From Pedobacter sp. B4-66 (GTDB lineage Bacteria; Bacteroidota; Bacteroidia; Sphingobacteriales; Sphingobacteriaceae), in NCBI RefSeq assembly GCF_018492665.1, contig NZ_JAFVME010000009.1, forward strand, positions 186,001 to 250,000: a stretch of DNA of 64,000 nt, in the 5' to 3' direction. This document shows, in pieces, positions 54,293 through 62,373 of this stretch (its first letter is position 1; each line of letters starts with the position of its first letter). Position numbers and translations under genes: made by a program. The notes below the pieces were generated by a model. That model saw only the letters and a list, made by a program, of their open reading frames with translations, had not been told where the DNA came from and did not search any database.

Positions 54293-55708
54293 TTACTTAC
54301 TGTTATCAAGCTTATTTGTATCAACCTCCCAATCATCCGTTCTAAAAGGCGCTACTGGCAAACCGGCTTTACTAAAAAGATTACCCAATCCTGCATTGCT
54401 AAATTGGTAGCGAACTGCCACCGGTATTTTTACTAGCTTATTTGAAACAATGATTTTATTTCCTTTGATTTTAACGGTTGCAGGGTAAAACACTTTGTCA
54501 GCTCCGGCAATAAAAATTTCCTTTGATTTATCACCTTTAAGTATTAACCCAGTTTCTGCGTAATCAAAATCTACCTCCGCATTACTGCCATTCACATTTA
54601 AAGATTTAAAAATTGGACTTTTATATGGGCCTTTTTTTAAACCGTAGGTTTCTGTTAAAGCCAGGTTAGCCAGGCGCAAGCCTACATCTTTCTTATTGAT
54701 TGGATGGATGTTAAGCGTATCGCTAACCAAATCCGAAACCACCACCATTCCTGTCTTTTCTGTAGAAAGGTTCTTCGTTTGTGCTTCTCTCAATAATGCC
54801 CCGATATTATTATTATCATACTTATAAGGAGCTATTTGAACGTAATAAAATGGAAAATTATTATCCCAAGCCTTACGCCACGCACTTATCATGGTATTCA
54901 TTAATTCAGTATAACTTGATGCAGTTGCAGTATTGCTTTCTCCCTGATACCAGATTGCACCTGCTATATTATAATTAACAAGGGGTGCAATCATTGCATT
55001 ATAACCATAACCCGGGGCGATAGGCCACCACGGAGCAGGTGTTTTTTGGGCTGCTGCTTCTTTTAAAACCGCATTACTCTCCACTAAATTTTCAGGCGTC
55101 CAAACTTCAGCAGGTGTGCCACCCCAATTACTGCTGATCAATCCTATCGGTACATTCAAATCTTTATTCAGCTCTTTCCCAAAATAATAACCCACAGCAC
55201 TGAATGCCTTTAAGGTATTGCTATCACAAGCCAGCCAGTTACCTTCAGTATTATCTTGGGGTGTTTTTGAAGTTGTTTTAGGTATTTTAAATAGTTTGAT
55301 ATTTAACTTGCTGAGCTGCGAAAACTCCTCCTTAATACTAGTCAGTCCATTATTGTGGCTCCATTCCATATTAGATTGTCCACCGCACACCCATACCTCA
55401 CCAATAAATATATTTTCAAGTGTGACTTTATTTTCGCCTTCAAAAACAATAGTATATGGCCCGCCTGCTTGTGGCGTTTCAATACTAATTTGCCAATGTG
55501 CATTTCCATCTGTTAATGCCTCAACAATTTTCTTGTCCCATGATGTAGTAATTTTGATCTTTTCACCAGGTGAACCCCAACCCCAAAGCTTAGAAGTTGA
55601 TTTCTGTTGCAATACCATGTTGCTACCTAATATATTTGGCAAACGAATATTAGCATACAGTGATAACGTCGCAAGAAAAAGTACAAGTGTAAAAAGTGTT
55701 TTTTTCAT
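54293..55708 (-). CDS. Sialate O-acetylesterase-like (SASA/SGNH) enzyme
   Basis: The 471-residue protein has a signal peptide and the family's opening IRLPNILGSNMVLQQ. Catalytic Ser112 lies in GGQSNMEW, with IWYQGESNT and the likely catalytic His in HPINKKDVGLRLA. It is similar to sialate O-acetylesterases and xylan acetylesterases of the SGNH superfamily, acting on O-acetylated sugars in the periplasm. A small inverted repeat (ATACCAT/ATGGTAT, 55753-55770) lies 45 bases upstream of the start. Confidence 0.88.
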   Translation of the reverse strand: MKKTLFTLVLFLATLSLYANIRLPNILGSNMVLQQKSTSKLWGWGSPGEKIKITTSWDKKIVEALTDGNAHWQISIETPQAGGPYTIVFEGENKVTLENIFIGEVWVCGGQSNMEWSHNNGLTSIKEEFSQLSKLNIKLFKIPKTTSKTPQDNTEGNWLACDSNTLKAFSAVGYYFGKELNKDLNVPIGLISSNWGGTPAEVWTPENLVESNAVLKEAAAQKTPAPWWPIAPGYGYNAMIAPLVNYNIAGAIWYQGESNTATASSYTELMNTMISAWRKAWDNNFPFYYVQIAPYKYDNNNIGALLREAQTKNLSTEKTGMVVVSDLVSDTLNIHPINKKDVGLRLANLALTETYGLKKGPYKSPIFKSLNVNGSNAEVDFDYAETGLILKGDKSKEIFIAGADKVFYPATVKIKGNKIIVSNKLVKIPVAVRYQFSNAGLGNLFSKAGLPVAPFRTDDWEVDTNKLDNSK

Positions 55709-55859
55709 AATTTATCTATTCCAGGTTGGCATCTTTTTTTTTGTAAAATTCTATACCATAAAAATGGTATTGCTATTGGGATAATCTAATACATTTTGCG
55801 AATTGATGCTCATAAAAATTATATTTCTTAAAAAAATACGGCGTATGTAGGAATTTAAT

Positions 55860-56294
55860 TTACTCCTCTATTACCACGCCCCCCTGCTTTTGCATCTTTT
55901 CCAAACCATCTTTCATCGCTTTAATTTGTTCTAATGAATGACTTTCCCATACAGTAACCTCACCAATAACCTTAAATGGATGCTCGGAGCGATACGACAT
56001 CGTGGGATTACCAGCAAATTTTTTGTCGGTTACATTAGGGTCATCATGTACCGGGCCTGTAGCTTCTACCAGATATATTCTTTCTCTACCTGTCCCGGAA
56101 GCAAGTTCAGCTCCCCAAATAGCAGCATTAAGTGTAGCAGTAAGGTAAATATGCTTTAATTTCCTGTCCGCAAAATTTGAAGCAAAACCAGTTTCTATAA
56201 AATCTCCGATTACCAAATTAGCTTTCGTTCCATGAAAGAAGGTTTGTTTAAAAGCATCCTGAATAGCTGCTTTAGTTTCATCTGTTTTGTCCAT
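55860..56294 (-). CDS. arr: Rifampin ADP-ribosyltransferase Arr
   Basis: The 144-residue protein matches Arr: His21 in FFHGTKANLVIGD, Tyr50 in LKHIYLTA, and the acidic pair Asp84/Asp85 in GPVHDDPN, corresponding to the family's His-Tyr-Asp NAD+-binding residues, with GNPTMSYRS near the end. Arr transfers ADP-ribose from NAD+ to the C23 hydroxyl of rifampin, inactivating it. It is in a chromosomal context with no mobile element, so this is probably intrinsic resistance. Confidence 0.92.
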   Translation of the reverse strand: MDKTDETKAAIQDAFKQTFFHGTKANLVIGDFIETGFASNFADRKLKHIYLTATLNAAIWGAELASGTGRERIYLVEATGPVHDDPNVTDKKFAGNPTMSYRSEHPFKVIGEVTVWESHSLEQIKAMKDGLEKMQKQGGVVIEE

Positions 56295-56396
56295 CGCGTT
56301 ACTTTTTTGAATAACTACTTTATTTTCAGGATATCCTGTACAAGGATAAAGATAAATAAGTCTTACCTTCTCAACAAAAAAGATTTATATTACGGC

Positions 56397-56702
56397 ATGA
56401 CAAACATTACTTCAGGTAAATTTATTTTGAAATTATCTTTTCTTGTCATCCCCTTCACCATCCTCTGCCTTGTGCTCCATGATGGTAGTTCAGGTGGTAG
56501 TATTGGCGGAGGAGGATATGATTTATCCGGACTGGTGTATGGTTCAATGCTTTTTACTGTGATTATTATATGGCTGATATGGATGTTGATCAGTTATTCC
56601 ATCAGTAAGACAACAATCGACAAAGAATTGCACCTGCGGTTACTCCTAATAGGTGTAATTGCTCTTATAGGAGCCTGGTTCATTACACCGAGGATGTTCT
56701 AA
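56397..56702 (+). CDS. Small membrane protein (101 residues)
   Basis: Using the ATG at 56397, the protein has three hydrophobic segments (KLSFLVIPFTILCLVL, LVYGSMLFTVIIIWLIWMLI and LLLIGVIALIGAWF) and a Gly-rich loop between the first two. No family is recognised. The longer frame to 56232 overlaps the divergent arr gene and is not convincing. Confidence 0.62.
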   Translation: MTNITSGKFILKLSFLVIPFTILCLVLHDGSSGGSIGGGGYDLSGLVYGSMLFTVIIIWLIWMLISYSISKTTIDKELHLRLLLIGVIALIGAWFITPRMF

Positions 56703-56719
56703 ACAGTCTAATTTGACTC

Positions 56720-57487
56720 TTATTGATAATCATATTGTAAAAAGGCCATGTTATCACCAGCGATTGTTGTAGGCTCAAAATTTAAGGTATGCTGCGCTGA
56801 ATAAGGATCTTCAGAATCAAGTTCCCGAAGTCCAAGTGGGATACGTTGTCCGCCATTGATATAAACGGCTGAGACCCGATACCTGCCAATGGGAATGTCG
56901 GTAAGACGACCATAGTAGATTGTTTGCGGCTGTCCACTTTTGCGTTTGATCGTTTGACCGTCTGAGCCATCTATTAATTTTCCAATTGGAGTAAATGTAA
57001 ATTCGATATTGTGTTCGTCAACAATGGGTCTGCCCGGATGGTTATGAATCTCCACACTGCCTCCATAGAAACCCTCAAGCCCGTTAGGTCGGGGACCAGA
57101 AAGTTTCCACTGAAAGTTTACAATCGCGCCAGTATTACCAATAACTTCATCATTATCAGGGTGAAGTGACATTTTGTAAGGTTTACCATTAAAGGTCTTT
57201 TTGATATAAGCCGCACCGTGATACGTGCCGACTTTTGGTAGTTTGATCTTATACAGTCCATTTTCATTAGACACACCTGCGACATAACTGTGATTCCCTA
57301 CCAGAATATTTTCAAAAACTACTTCGATGTTTGCCAATGGATTGTTTTGAGTATCAGTTATCTTTCCGGTTACATAGCCATCCTGAGCTCCTTCTGCTTC
57401 TTTATTGCTGTCCTTTTTGCAGGCGATATTTGAGGTACTGATCAGCATAAGCAGGCAGGCTACATAGTTTTTTATGGAGGTTCTCAT
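56720..57487 (-). CDS. Lipoprotein with carboxypeptidase-regulatory-like domain
   Basis: The 255-residue protein has a lipobox Cys23 (NIAC) followed by KKD. The first mature domain (YVTGKITDTQNNPLANIEVVFENI) is a CarboxypepD_reg-like (Ig-like) domain typical of Bacteroidota surface proteins. The remainder is beta-rich and unassigned. It may be a surface-binding protein; no SusC-like partner is in the window. Confidence 0.72.
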   Translation of the reverse strand: MRTSIKNYVACLLMLISTSNIACKKDSNKEAEGAQDGYVTGKITDTQNNPLANIEVVFENILVGNHSYVAGVSNENGLYKIKLPKVGTYHGAAYIKKTFNGKPYKMSLHPDNDEVIGNTGAIVNFQWKLSGPRPNGLEGFYGGSVEIHNHPGRPIVDEHNIEFTFTPIGKLIDGSDGQTIKRKSGQPQTIYYGRLTDIPIGRYRVSAVYINGGQRIPLGLRELDSEDPYSAQHTLNFEPTTIAGDNMAFLQYDYQ

Positions 57488-57712
57488 AGTATTGAAGTTT
57501 TAAGCGTTCATTTTCATAAATCAAAGATGAGTAACCTGGATTCGAAAAAATCCTGCGACATCACCTATTTTCTTAAGATGTACCAATACTTCCTTCATCC
57601 AGATCAATATCGCTGTGTATAGCCCAAGGATTGATTATTGTAAAAAACATGTTGTATTCAAACATAAAGCCCTTAAGGTTGTAACTTACTCAGCATTAAT
57701 CCAAATCGCATT

Positions 57713-58912
57713 ATGTTTTCAAAAATTTATAAACCCTTAACTCTGGGCATTGCCCTTCTATCATTACATACATCCAGTATGGCGCAAACTGGCAAGCCGG
57801 TTGAAAAAAATAAAGCCAATAGCACCTACAAACCTGCCTTCGCAGGGCAAACCCGTATTAGCAGCGTTAAAACCAAAACACCCTATAGCGCTACAGTCAT
57901 CAGCACTGAGCTAAAGAGTCCTTGGGGCATGCATGCTTTGCCCGACGGCCGTTTACTGATTAGCAGCAAGCCGGGAACCATGCAAATATTGACAACTGCG
58001 GGTAAAATTGATAAAACCATTACTGGTTTCCCGGAAGTACAATTTGAAGGACAGGGTGGTTTGTTGGATGTAAACATTGACCCCAATTTTACTAAAAACC
58101 GCATGATTTACTGGACTTACGCGCAACCGGGCGAGGGAGCTACCCTAGCCGTAGCTAAAGGTAAGTTATCGGCTGATGAAACAAAGTTGGAGAATGTGAG
58201 CGTGATATTCGAAGCAAGCCCTCGCTTTAAAGGTGCTGGCCAATTTGGCTCACGTTTGGTATTTGATAAACAAGGCAATATTTTTATCAGCTCCGGTGAC
58301 CGTCAATCTAATGATATCCGTGAGAAGGCACAGGACCTAAGTGCGACCACCGGTAAAATTATTCATATTACCAAGGATGGCAAACCTGTTGCAGGTAATC
58401 CGTTTACAGGCCAGACCGATGCTAAGCCAGAGATATATGCCTATGGCTTCCGTAACCCGGATGGTCTAGCCATTAATCCCAATAACGGCGACCTTTGGGA
58501 GACAGAGTTTGGCCCTCGCGGTGGCGATGAGATCAATTTAATTAAGCCAGGTGGCAACTACGGCTGGCCCTTTGTAACTTACGGCATTGAATACAGTGGC
58601 GAGAAGGTTTATGATGGTATACAACAAAAAGAAGGTACCGTGCAGCCAGTTTACTATTGGGATCCTGTTGTCTCGCCAGGCTGCATGATGTTTTATACTG
58701 GCAACATAGCTGAGTGGAAAAATAACCTATTTATAGGCGCACTAAGTGGACAACATATCGTTCGTTTAGTCCTAAAAAACAACAAAGTTGTGGGTGAAGA
58801 ACGTTTACTTTCTGATAAAAATGAACGCTGGCGCTGCATAACCACAGGTAAAGATGGCGCTATTTACGCAGCAACAGACAGCGGCAAATTATACAAGCTG
58901 GCTAAGAAATAA
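57713..58912 (+). CDS. Soluble aldose sugar dehydrogenase (PQQ/YliI-like beta-propeller)
   Basis: The 399-residue secreted protein (signal peptide about 1-24) has the beta-propeller motifs of PQQ-dependent aldose dehydrogenases: TELKSPWGMHALPDGRLLISSKPG, FGSRLVFDKQGNIFISSGDR, YGFRNPDGLAINPNNGDLWETEFGPRGGDEINLI and GNYGWPF. Members oxidise sugars to lactones in the periplasm with PQQ. Its composition is visibly richer in G and C than neighbouring genes, which may reflect recent transfer or expression level. A strong hairpin follows. Confidence 0.87.
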   Translation: MFSKIYKPLTLGIALLSLHTSSMAQTGKPVEKNKANSTYKPAFAGQTRISSVKTKTPYSATVISTELKSPWGMHALPDGRLLISSKPGTMQILTTAGKIDKTITGFPEVQFEGQGGLLDVNIDPNFTKNRMIYWTYAQPGEGATLAVAKGKLSADETKLENVSVIFEASPRFKGAGQFGSRLVFDKQGNIFISSGDRQSNDIREKAQDLSATTGKIIHITKDGKPVAGNPFTGQTDAKPEIYAYGFRNPDGLAINPNNGDLWETEFGPRGGDEINLIKPGGNYGWPFVTYGIEYSGEKVYDGIQQKEGTVQPVYYWDPVVSPGCMMFYTGNIAEWKNNLFIGALSGQHIVRLVLKNNKVVGEERLLSDKNERWRCITTGKDGAIYAATDSGKLYKLAKK

Positions 58913-58960
58913 TTGTTTCACTAAACAGCCTTATGGCGTGTGAAAATACAATTCCTATTA

Positions 58961-59000
58961 GCAAAAAAGAGGTGCCCTAGTCAGGACACCTCTTTTTTGC
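58961..59000. terminator. Terminator after the sugar dehydrogenase gene
   Basis: An 18-bp stem (GCAAAAAAGAGGTG.CCT, one mismatch) with a 4-base loop ends in TTTTTT, and carries A and T runs on both sides. Confidence 0.85.
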
Positions 59001-59066
59001 TTTCTAACGATCAACTATCCTGAAATTTCCTGATTATGTTCACAATTATTCTGAAATCTTGGCTTT

Positions 59067-59219
59067 AAAAAAATTTTTGATCCTAAAAATGCTTCGGCTT
59101 TTCAACGTACCTTGTTAGGACCTCGTTCGGTACTCGTCGAACGAAGTCCGAACGAGGTCCCTTTAAAGTGTGTGCAAAGGACGACTATATAATGGGTCAG
59201 ACTTAGAATCCCATTCCGG
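59067..59219 (-). repeat. Dispersed palindromic repeat, copy 2
   Basis: The reverse complement aligns with 10913-11067 over its full length. Its core contains GGACCTCGTTCGG (59118-59130) and the perfect complement CCGAACGAGGTCC (59148-59160); an alternative hairpin is formed by the GGACCTCGTTCG and CGAACGAAGTCC pair, with one mismatch. It lies between a terminator and a promoter, without reading frames. Confidence 0.75.
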
Positions 59220-59256
59220 TCCAAGACTAAGGCAATATGAAAAAATTTACGATTTC

Positions 59257-59304
59257 AATTGACATTGAACTCTAATATAAGAAAATTATAGTTCAATGTC
59301 AATT
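59257..59304. promoter_or_regulatory. 15-bp perfect inverted repeat upstream of the SDR gene
   Basis: AATTGACATTGAACT (59257-59271) and its exact complement (59290-59304) flank an 18-base centre that itself has TAAT/ATTA arms. It could be an operator or a transcriptional hairpin. Confidence 0.5.
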
Positions 59305-59318
59305 TACTGCACAAAAGC

Positions 59319-59360
59319 TGACACGTTAAACAAAGTTAATTGACACGCTAAACAAAATTA
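59319..59360 (+). promoter_or_regulatory. Tandem direct repeats, predicted AraC-type operator
   Basis: TGACACGTTAAACAAAGTTA and TGACACGCTAAACAAAATTA (18 of 20 identical) are repeated with a 22-base period, i.e. two helical turns, and end 17 bases before the -7 box. An AraC-type gene follows in the same operon region. Confidence 0.7.
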
Positions 59361-59377
59361 GTCCTTCGGCAACCATT

Positions 59378-59385
59378 TAAATTTG
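59378..59385 (+). promoter_or_regulatory. -7 promoter box of the SDR gene
   Basis: TAAATTTG is a full TAnnTTTG match, 25 bases before the ATG. Confidence 0.6.
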
Positions 59386-59410
59386 TCCTATAATATTTAA
59401 ACAAAAAAAA

Positions 59411-60430
59411 ATGGAAAAGAACAATTATCAAGGCGCGTTACAACACCCACTAGGTTCAGGTTTCAACGCAATCTCAACAGCAAGAGAAGTTATTAAAGGT
59501 ATTGACCTGACAGGAAAGATCGCAATCGTAACCGGTGGTAATGCTGGTATCGGTCTGGAAACTACAAAGGTGCTTGCAGCAGCTGGTGCAACAGTGATCG
59601 TACCTGCCAGGGATACTGAAAAAGCAAAAAAGAATCTGGACGGCATTCCAAACGTAGAAATTGAGGCAATGGACCTAATTGATCCGACATCTATTGATAC
59701 ATTTGCCAAAAAATTCCTTGCTTCTGGCAGACCGCTTCACCTGTTGATTAACAATGCCGGAATCATGTGGGTTCCGTTGCATAGGAACAGCCGTGGTATC
59801 GAGTCACAGCTGGCAACCAATTATCTTGGACAGTTCCAGCTAGTGGCAAGATTATGGCCTGCACTTAAAGATGCTAATGGTGCACGTGTGATCAATGTTT
59901 CATCACTGGGACACCACATGGCACCTTTCGATTTCAATGATCCAAACTTCGAGCATAGGGAATACCAAACATTGCTCGGCTATGGACAATCAAAAACAGC
60001 CAGCAACTTGTTCGCCCTTGAACTAGATAACCGCGCTAAATCACATCAGGTAAGGGCTTACTCATTACACCCGGGTTCAATCGCTGGAACCGAATTGGCC
60101 AGAGATGCGGATTTGGAATTATTCAAACAGATGGGCTTCTTTGATGAACACGGAAATATGCGTCCGGAAATACTTGCCAGCCTGAAAACCATAGCACAAG
60201 GCACTGCAACATCGGTATGGGTTGCAACCAGCCCCTTACTTAATGACATTGGTGGAGTTTACTGCGAGGATGCTGATGTCGCCGAACTACTGTCTGAAGA
60301 CCCAGCTATAAAAACAAGCACTAAACTGCATCAAAGTGGTGTTCTCGCCTATTCACTAGATGAAGATAACGCCAAGCAACTTTGGAAGTTAACCGAGGAA
60401 ATGACAGGAATTGAATTCAAAGTCAACTAG
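59411..60430 (+). CDS. SDR family oxidoreductase
   Basis: The 339-residue protein has the SDR dinucleotide motif TGGNAGIG (residues 41-48), NNAG near 115-118, and the catalytic YGQSK motif (YxxxK) near 186-190. It is likely an NAD(P)(H)-dependent dehydrogenase/reductase, in the branch close to retinol/WW-domain oxidoreductases. An AraC-type gene follows, and tandem repeats upstream probably bind its product. The substrate is unknown. Confidence 0.88.
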   Translation: MEKNNYQGALQHPLGSGFNAISTAREVIKGIDLTGKIAIVTGGNAGIGLETTKVLAAAGATVIVPARDTEKAKKNLDGIPNVEIEAMDLIDPTSIDTFAKKFLASGRPLHLLINNAGIMWVPLHRNSRGIESQLATNYLGQFQLVARLWPALKDANGARVINVSSLGHHMAPFDFNDPNFEHREYQTLLGYGQSKTASNLFALELDNRAKSHQVRAYSLHPGSIAGTELARDADLELFKQMGFFDEHGNMRPEILASLKTIAQGTATSVWVATSPLLNDIGGVYCEDADVAELLSEDPAIKTSTKLHQSGVLAYSLDEDNAKQLWKLTEEMTGIEFKVN

Positions 60431-60478
60431 ATCATAAAAAAAGTGGAAAACCTGGCAAAAACCAATAGCTTTATAATA

Positions 60479-61291
60479 ATGGAACATATATCGAAATACC
60501 TGACCAAGGACATCAAACTCTCCTGCTATGAAGATAAGCTGTTCAAATCAGACCTGATATTTGAAGACCACATGCTGGTCTGGTTCATTTCTGGGGAAAC
60601 AAAGATCATACAGGCTGAATCTACCTTTAGTTTCAAAGCAGGTGATATTTTCCTAATCCCTAGAAACGAACTGGCCACGATCATCAATTATCCGAAAAAT
60701 GGCCTACCACATAAGACCGTAGTTATGCACTTATCAACCGAAAGGCTAAAAAAATTCTACGAAAAAACTGACCATAACAAGAAAACACCATCCCAGCAAA
60801 AGATATACCTCTTTAGCAACCACCCGTTACTGGAAAGCTGTCTGACTTCGCTAATCCCCTATTTCGAAGTGGAAAGTGAATTTCCTGAAAGCCTGGCCAC
60901 ACTTAAAATTGAAGAGGCAATCAATATCCTGAGGCTAATAAATCCCAGCGTGGACAGCGTCCTTGCCAACTTTGATGTTCCGGGCAAGATCGATCTGGTC
61001 GATTTTATGCAGCGCAATTTCATGTTCAATATGTCGCTGGAAAAATTGAGTTACCTGACGGGCCGCAGTTTGTCAACCTTTAACAGAGATTTCAAAAAGC
61101 TATTCAATACCACACCCCAAAAGTGGCTAACCGATAAAAGGCTAGCACTAGCTTATTACCATCTGGCCAAAAAAAAGAAAAAACCGACTGAGATTTACCT
61201 CGAAGTGGGTTTTGAAGACCTCTCCCATTTTTCATTTATCTTTAAAAAGAAATACGGGTTCTCACCCAGTCAACTTCCCATGAACAGTTGA
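60479..61291 (+). CDS. AraC-like helix-turn-helix regulator of the SDR gene
   Basis: From the ATG at 60479 the protein has 270 residues; a GTG at 60443, 12 codons earlier, is possible. The N-terminal cupin-like region (about 1-130) has LVWFISGETKIIQAE and FKAGDIFLIPR; the C-terminal AraC domain has MSLEKLSYLTGRSLSTFNRDFK and EIYLEVGFEDLSHFSFIFKK. It lies 48 bases (12 with the GTG start) after the SDR gene in the same direction, so it probably activates the SDR promoter. Confidence 0.85.
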   Translation: MEHISKYLTKDIKLSCYEDKLFKSDLIFEDHMLVWFISGETKIIQAESTFSFKAGDIFLIPRNELATIINYPKNGLPHKTVVMHLSTERLKKFYEKTDHNKKTPSQQKIYLFSNHPLLESCLTSLIPYFEVESEFPESLATLKIEEAINILRLINPSVDSVLANFDVPGKIDLVDFMQRNFMFNMSLEKLSYLTGRSLSTFNRDFKKLFNTTPQKWLTDKRLALAYYHLAKKKKKPTEIYLEVGFEDLSHFSFIFKKKYGFSPSQLPMNS

Positions 61292-61299
61292 TCGTTTTT

Positions 61300-62313
61300 C
61301 TATGTCCTTGCCAAAGGTAAACAACAAGGACAACAGAAGCCAGAATCGTCATCATCATCTTCGTAGTTTGAGAGAGAAAAATTATTTAAGTAAGATTTTC
61401 TACCAAGCATTTCCCCAATTCTATTCACCATTTGAATTGACGCTTCTATTTCATCCTTTCTGATCGCCACGCTTTCAACATTAAATCCGTAGGGTACACA
61501 GCGCTCCGAACAAAATGCGATCAGTTCTGTAGCAATATCCAGACAAACACCAACTGATCTTTCCAACATATTCTCTGCGGCTCTCAGCTCTTCGTTAAGC
61601 TGTTCCGGGACATGAATGCCCAACCATTCCATGAATTGCAAGGTTCTAATCGAACCACAGGCCGTGAGTGTAAAAATAATAGTCGGAGGCTCAATTGCTT
61701 GCTCCCTACAGGTCTGGCAGAGGTCTTCAACCACTTTTTTAGCGTAGTCCACATCAAATACACATTGGGAAATAAAATAGGACACCCCGCAGGCTGCCTT
61801 ATCCAATATGCGTTTATCTTCATCCTTTAGCACCGCATGCCTTTCGGGAATAGTTACAGCACCCATTACCGAAGTCTTTTCATGCCTTCTCCAGAGCTGG
61901 TAGGCTTCCGGCAAACTGATCTTCACCGGGAAATCCGGCGCAGGTACTCCTACAAAAACTGGATAAAAATTGTGCTGGTGTATATCATCCAACCAACTTG
62001 AGAGTTCCTCATTGGTGAATTTTCCTGCAGGGCGATATATGATCTTGGGAACATCAAGCTCCTGGAGATATCTACTTGCAAAGTGGAATGGATCAAAGGC
62101 CTTTAAAAAAGGGAATGGTCGCTCCTCAGCAGTACGGGCAGACTCATCCTGTACATCGTATACGATCAAGGCGTCGATATCCAGAGGGATCAACCGTGCA
62201 ATCGTTCTTTCTGCAATTTCGGCAATACGCTCCGGGCTTGTTTCTGATTTCGGAGGAGTAATACCGTAAGTTAAAATTCCGGAAGCTCCGGATCTGATCT
62301 TATCTAAGAACAT
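61300..62313 (-). CDS. Methylenetetrahydrofolate reductase-like protein with Cys-rich tail
   Basis: The 337-residue TIM-barrel-like protein resembles MetF-type methylenetetrahydrofolate reductases, as suggested by YGITPPKSET near the start and by its place next to metE. E. coli MetF has a catalytic Glu in FEFFPP; the equivalent here is YGITPP, with Gly, so the usual acid is missing. A C-terminal tail has five acidic residues and then CCPCC (residues about 329-333). It is 60 bases downstream of metE on the same strand, with a hairpin between. Confidence 0.75.
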   Translation of the reverse strand: MFLDKIRSGASGILTYGITPPKSETSPERIAEIAERTIARLIPLDIDALIVYDVQDESARTAEERPFPFLKAFDPFHFASRYLQELDVPKIIYRPAGKFTNEELSSWLDDIHQHNFYPVFVGVPAPDFPVKISLPEAYQLWRRHEKTSVMGAVTIPERHAVLKDEDKRILDKAACGVSYFISQCVFDVDYAKKVVEDLCQTCREQAIEPPTIIFTLTACGSIRTLQFMEWLGIHVPEQLNEELRAAENMLERSVGVCLDIATELIAFCSERCVPYGFNVESVAIRKDEIEASIQMVNRIGEMLGRKSYLNNFSLSNYEDDDDDSGFCCPCCLPLART

Positions 62314-62337
62314 AATCTACTGGTGTCTATTTAGTTA

Positions 62338-62369
62338 AAAGGCACCATGGGATAACCCATAGTGCCTTT
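62338..62369 (-). terminator. Hairpin between metE and the MTHFR-like gene
   Basis: AAAGGCACCATGGG and CCCATAGTGCCTTT pair with one mismatch around a 4-base loop. The following T-run is short (TTTT), so it may only attenuate transcription. Confidence 0.55.
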
Positions 62370-62373
62370 GATA

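Noticed and set aside
55753..55770. ATACCAT-AAAA-ATGGTAT inverted repeat upstream of the sialate O-acetylesterase
   Set aside because: Only 7 bp arms in AT-rich DNA; chance cannot be excluded and no regulator gene is next to it.
55218..55784. 188-codon forward open frame
   Set aside because: It overlaps the sialate O-acetylesterase gene on the other strand, which has complete catalytic motifs. The forward frame shows low-complexity Ser/Leu/Pro sequence typical of a shadow.
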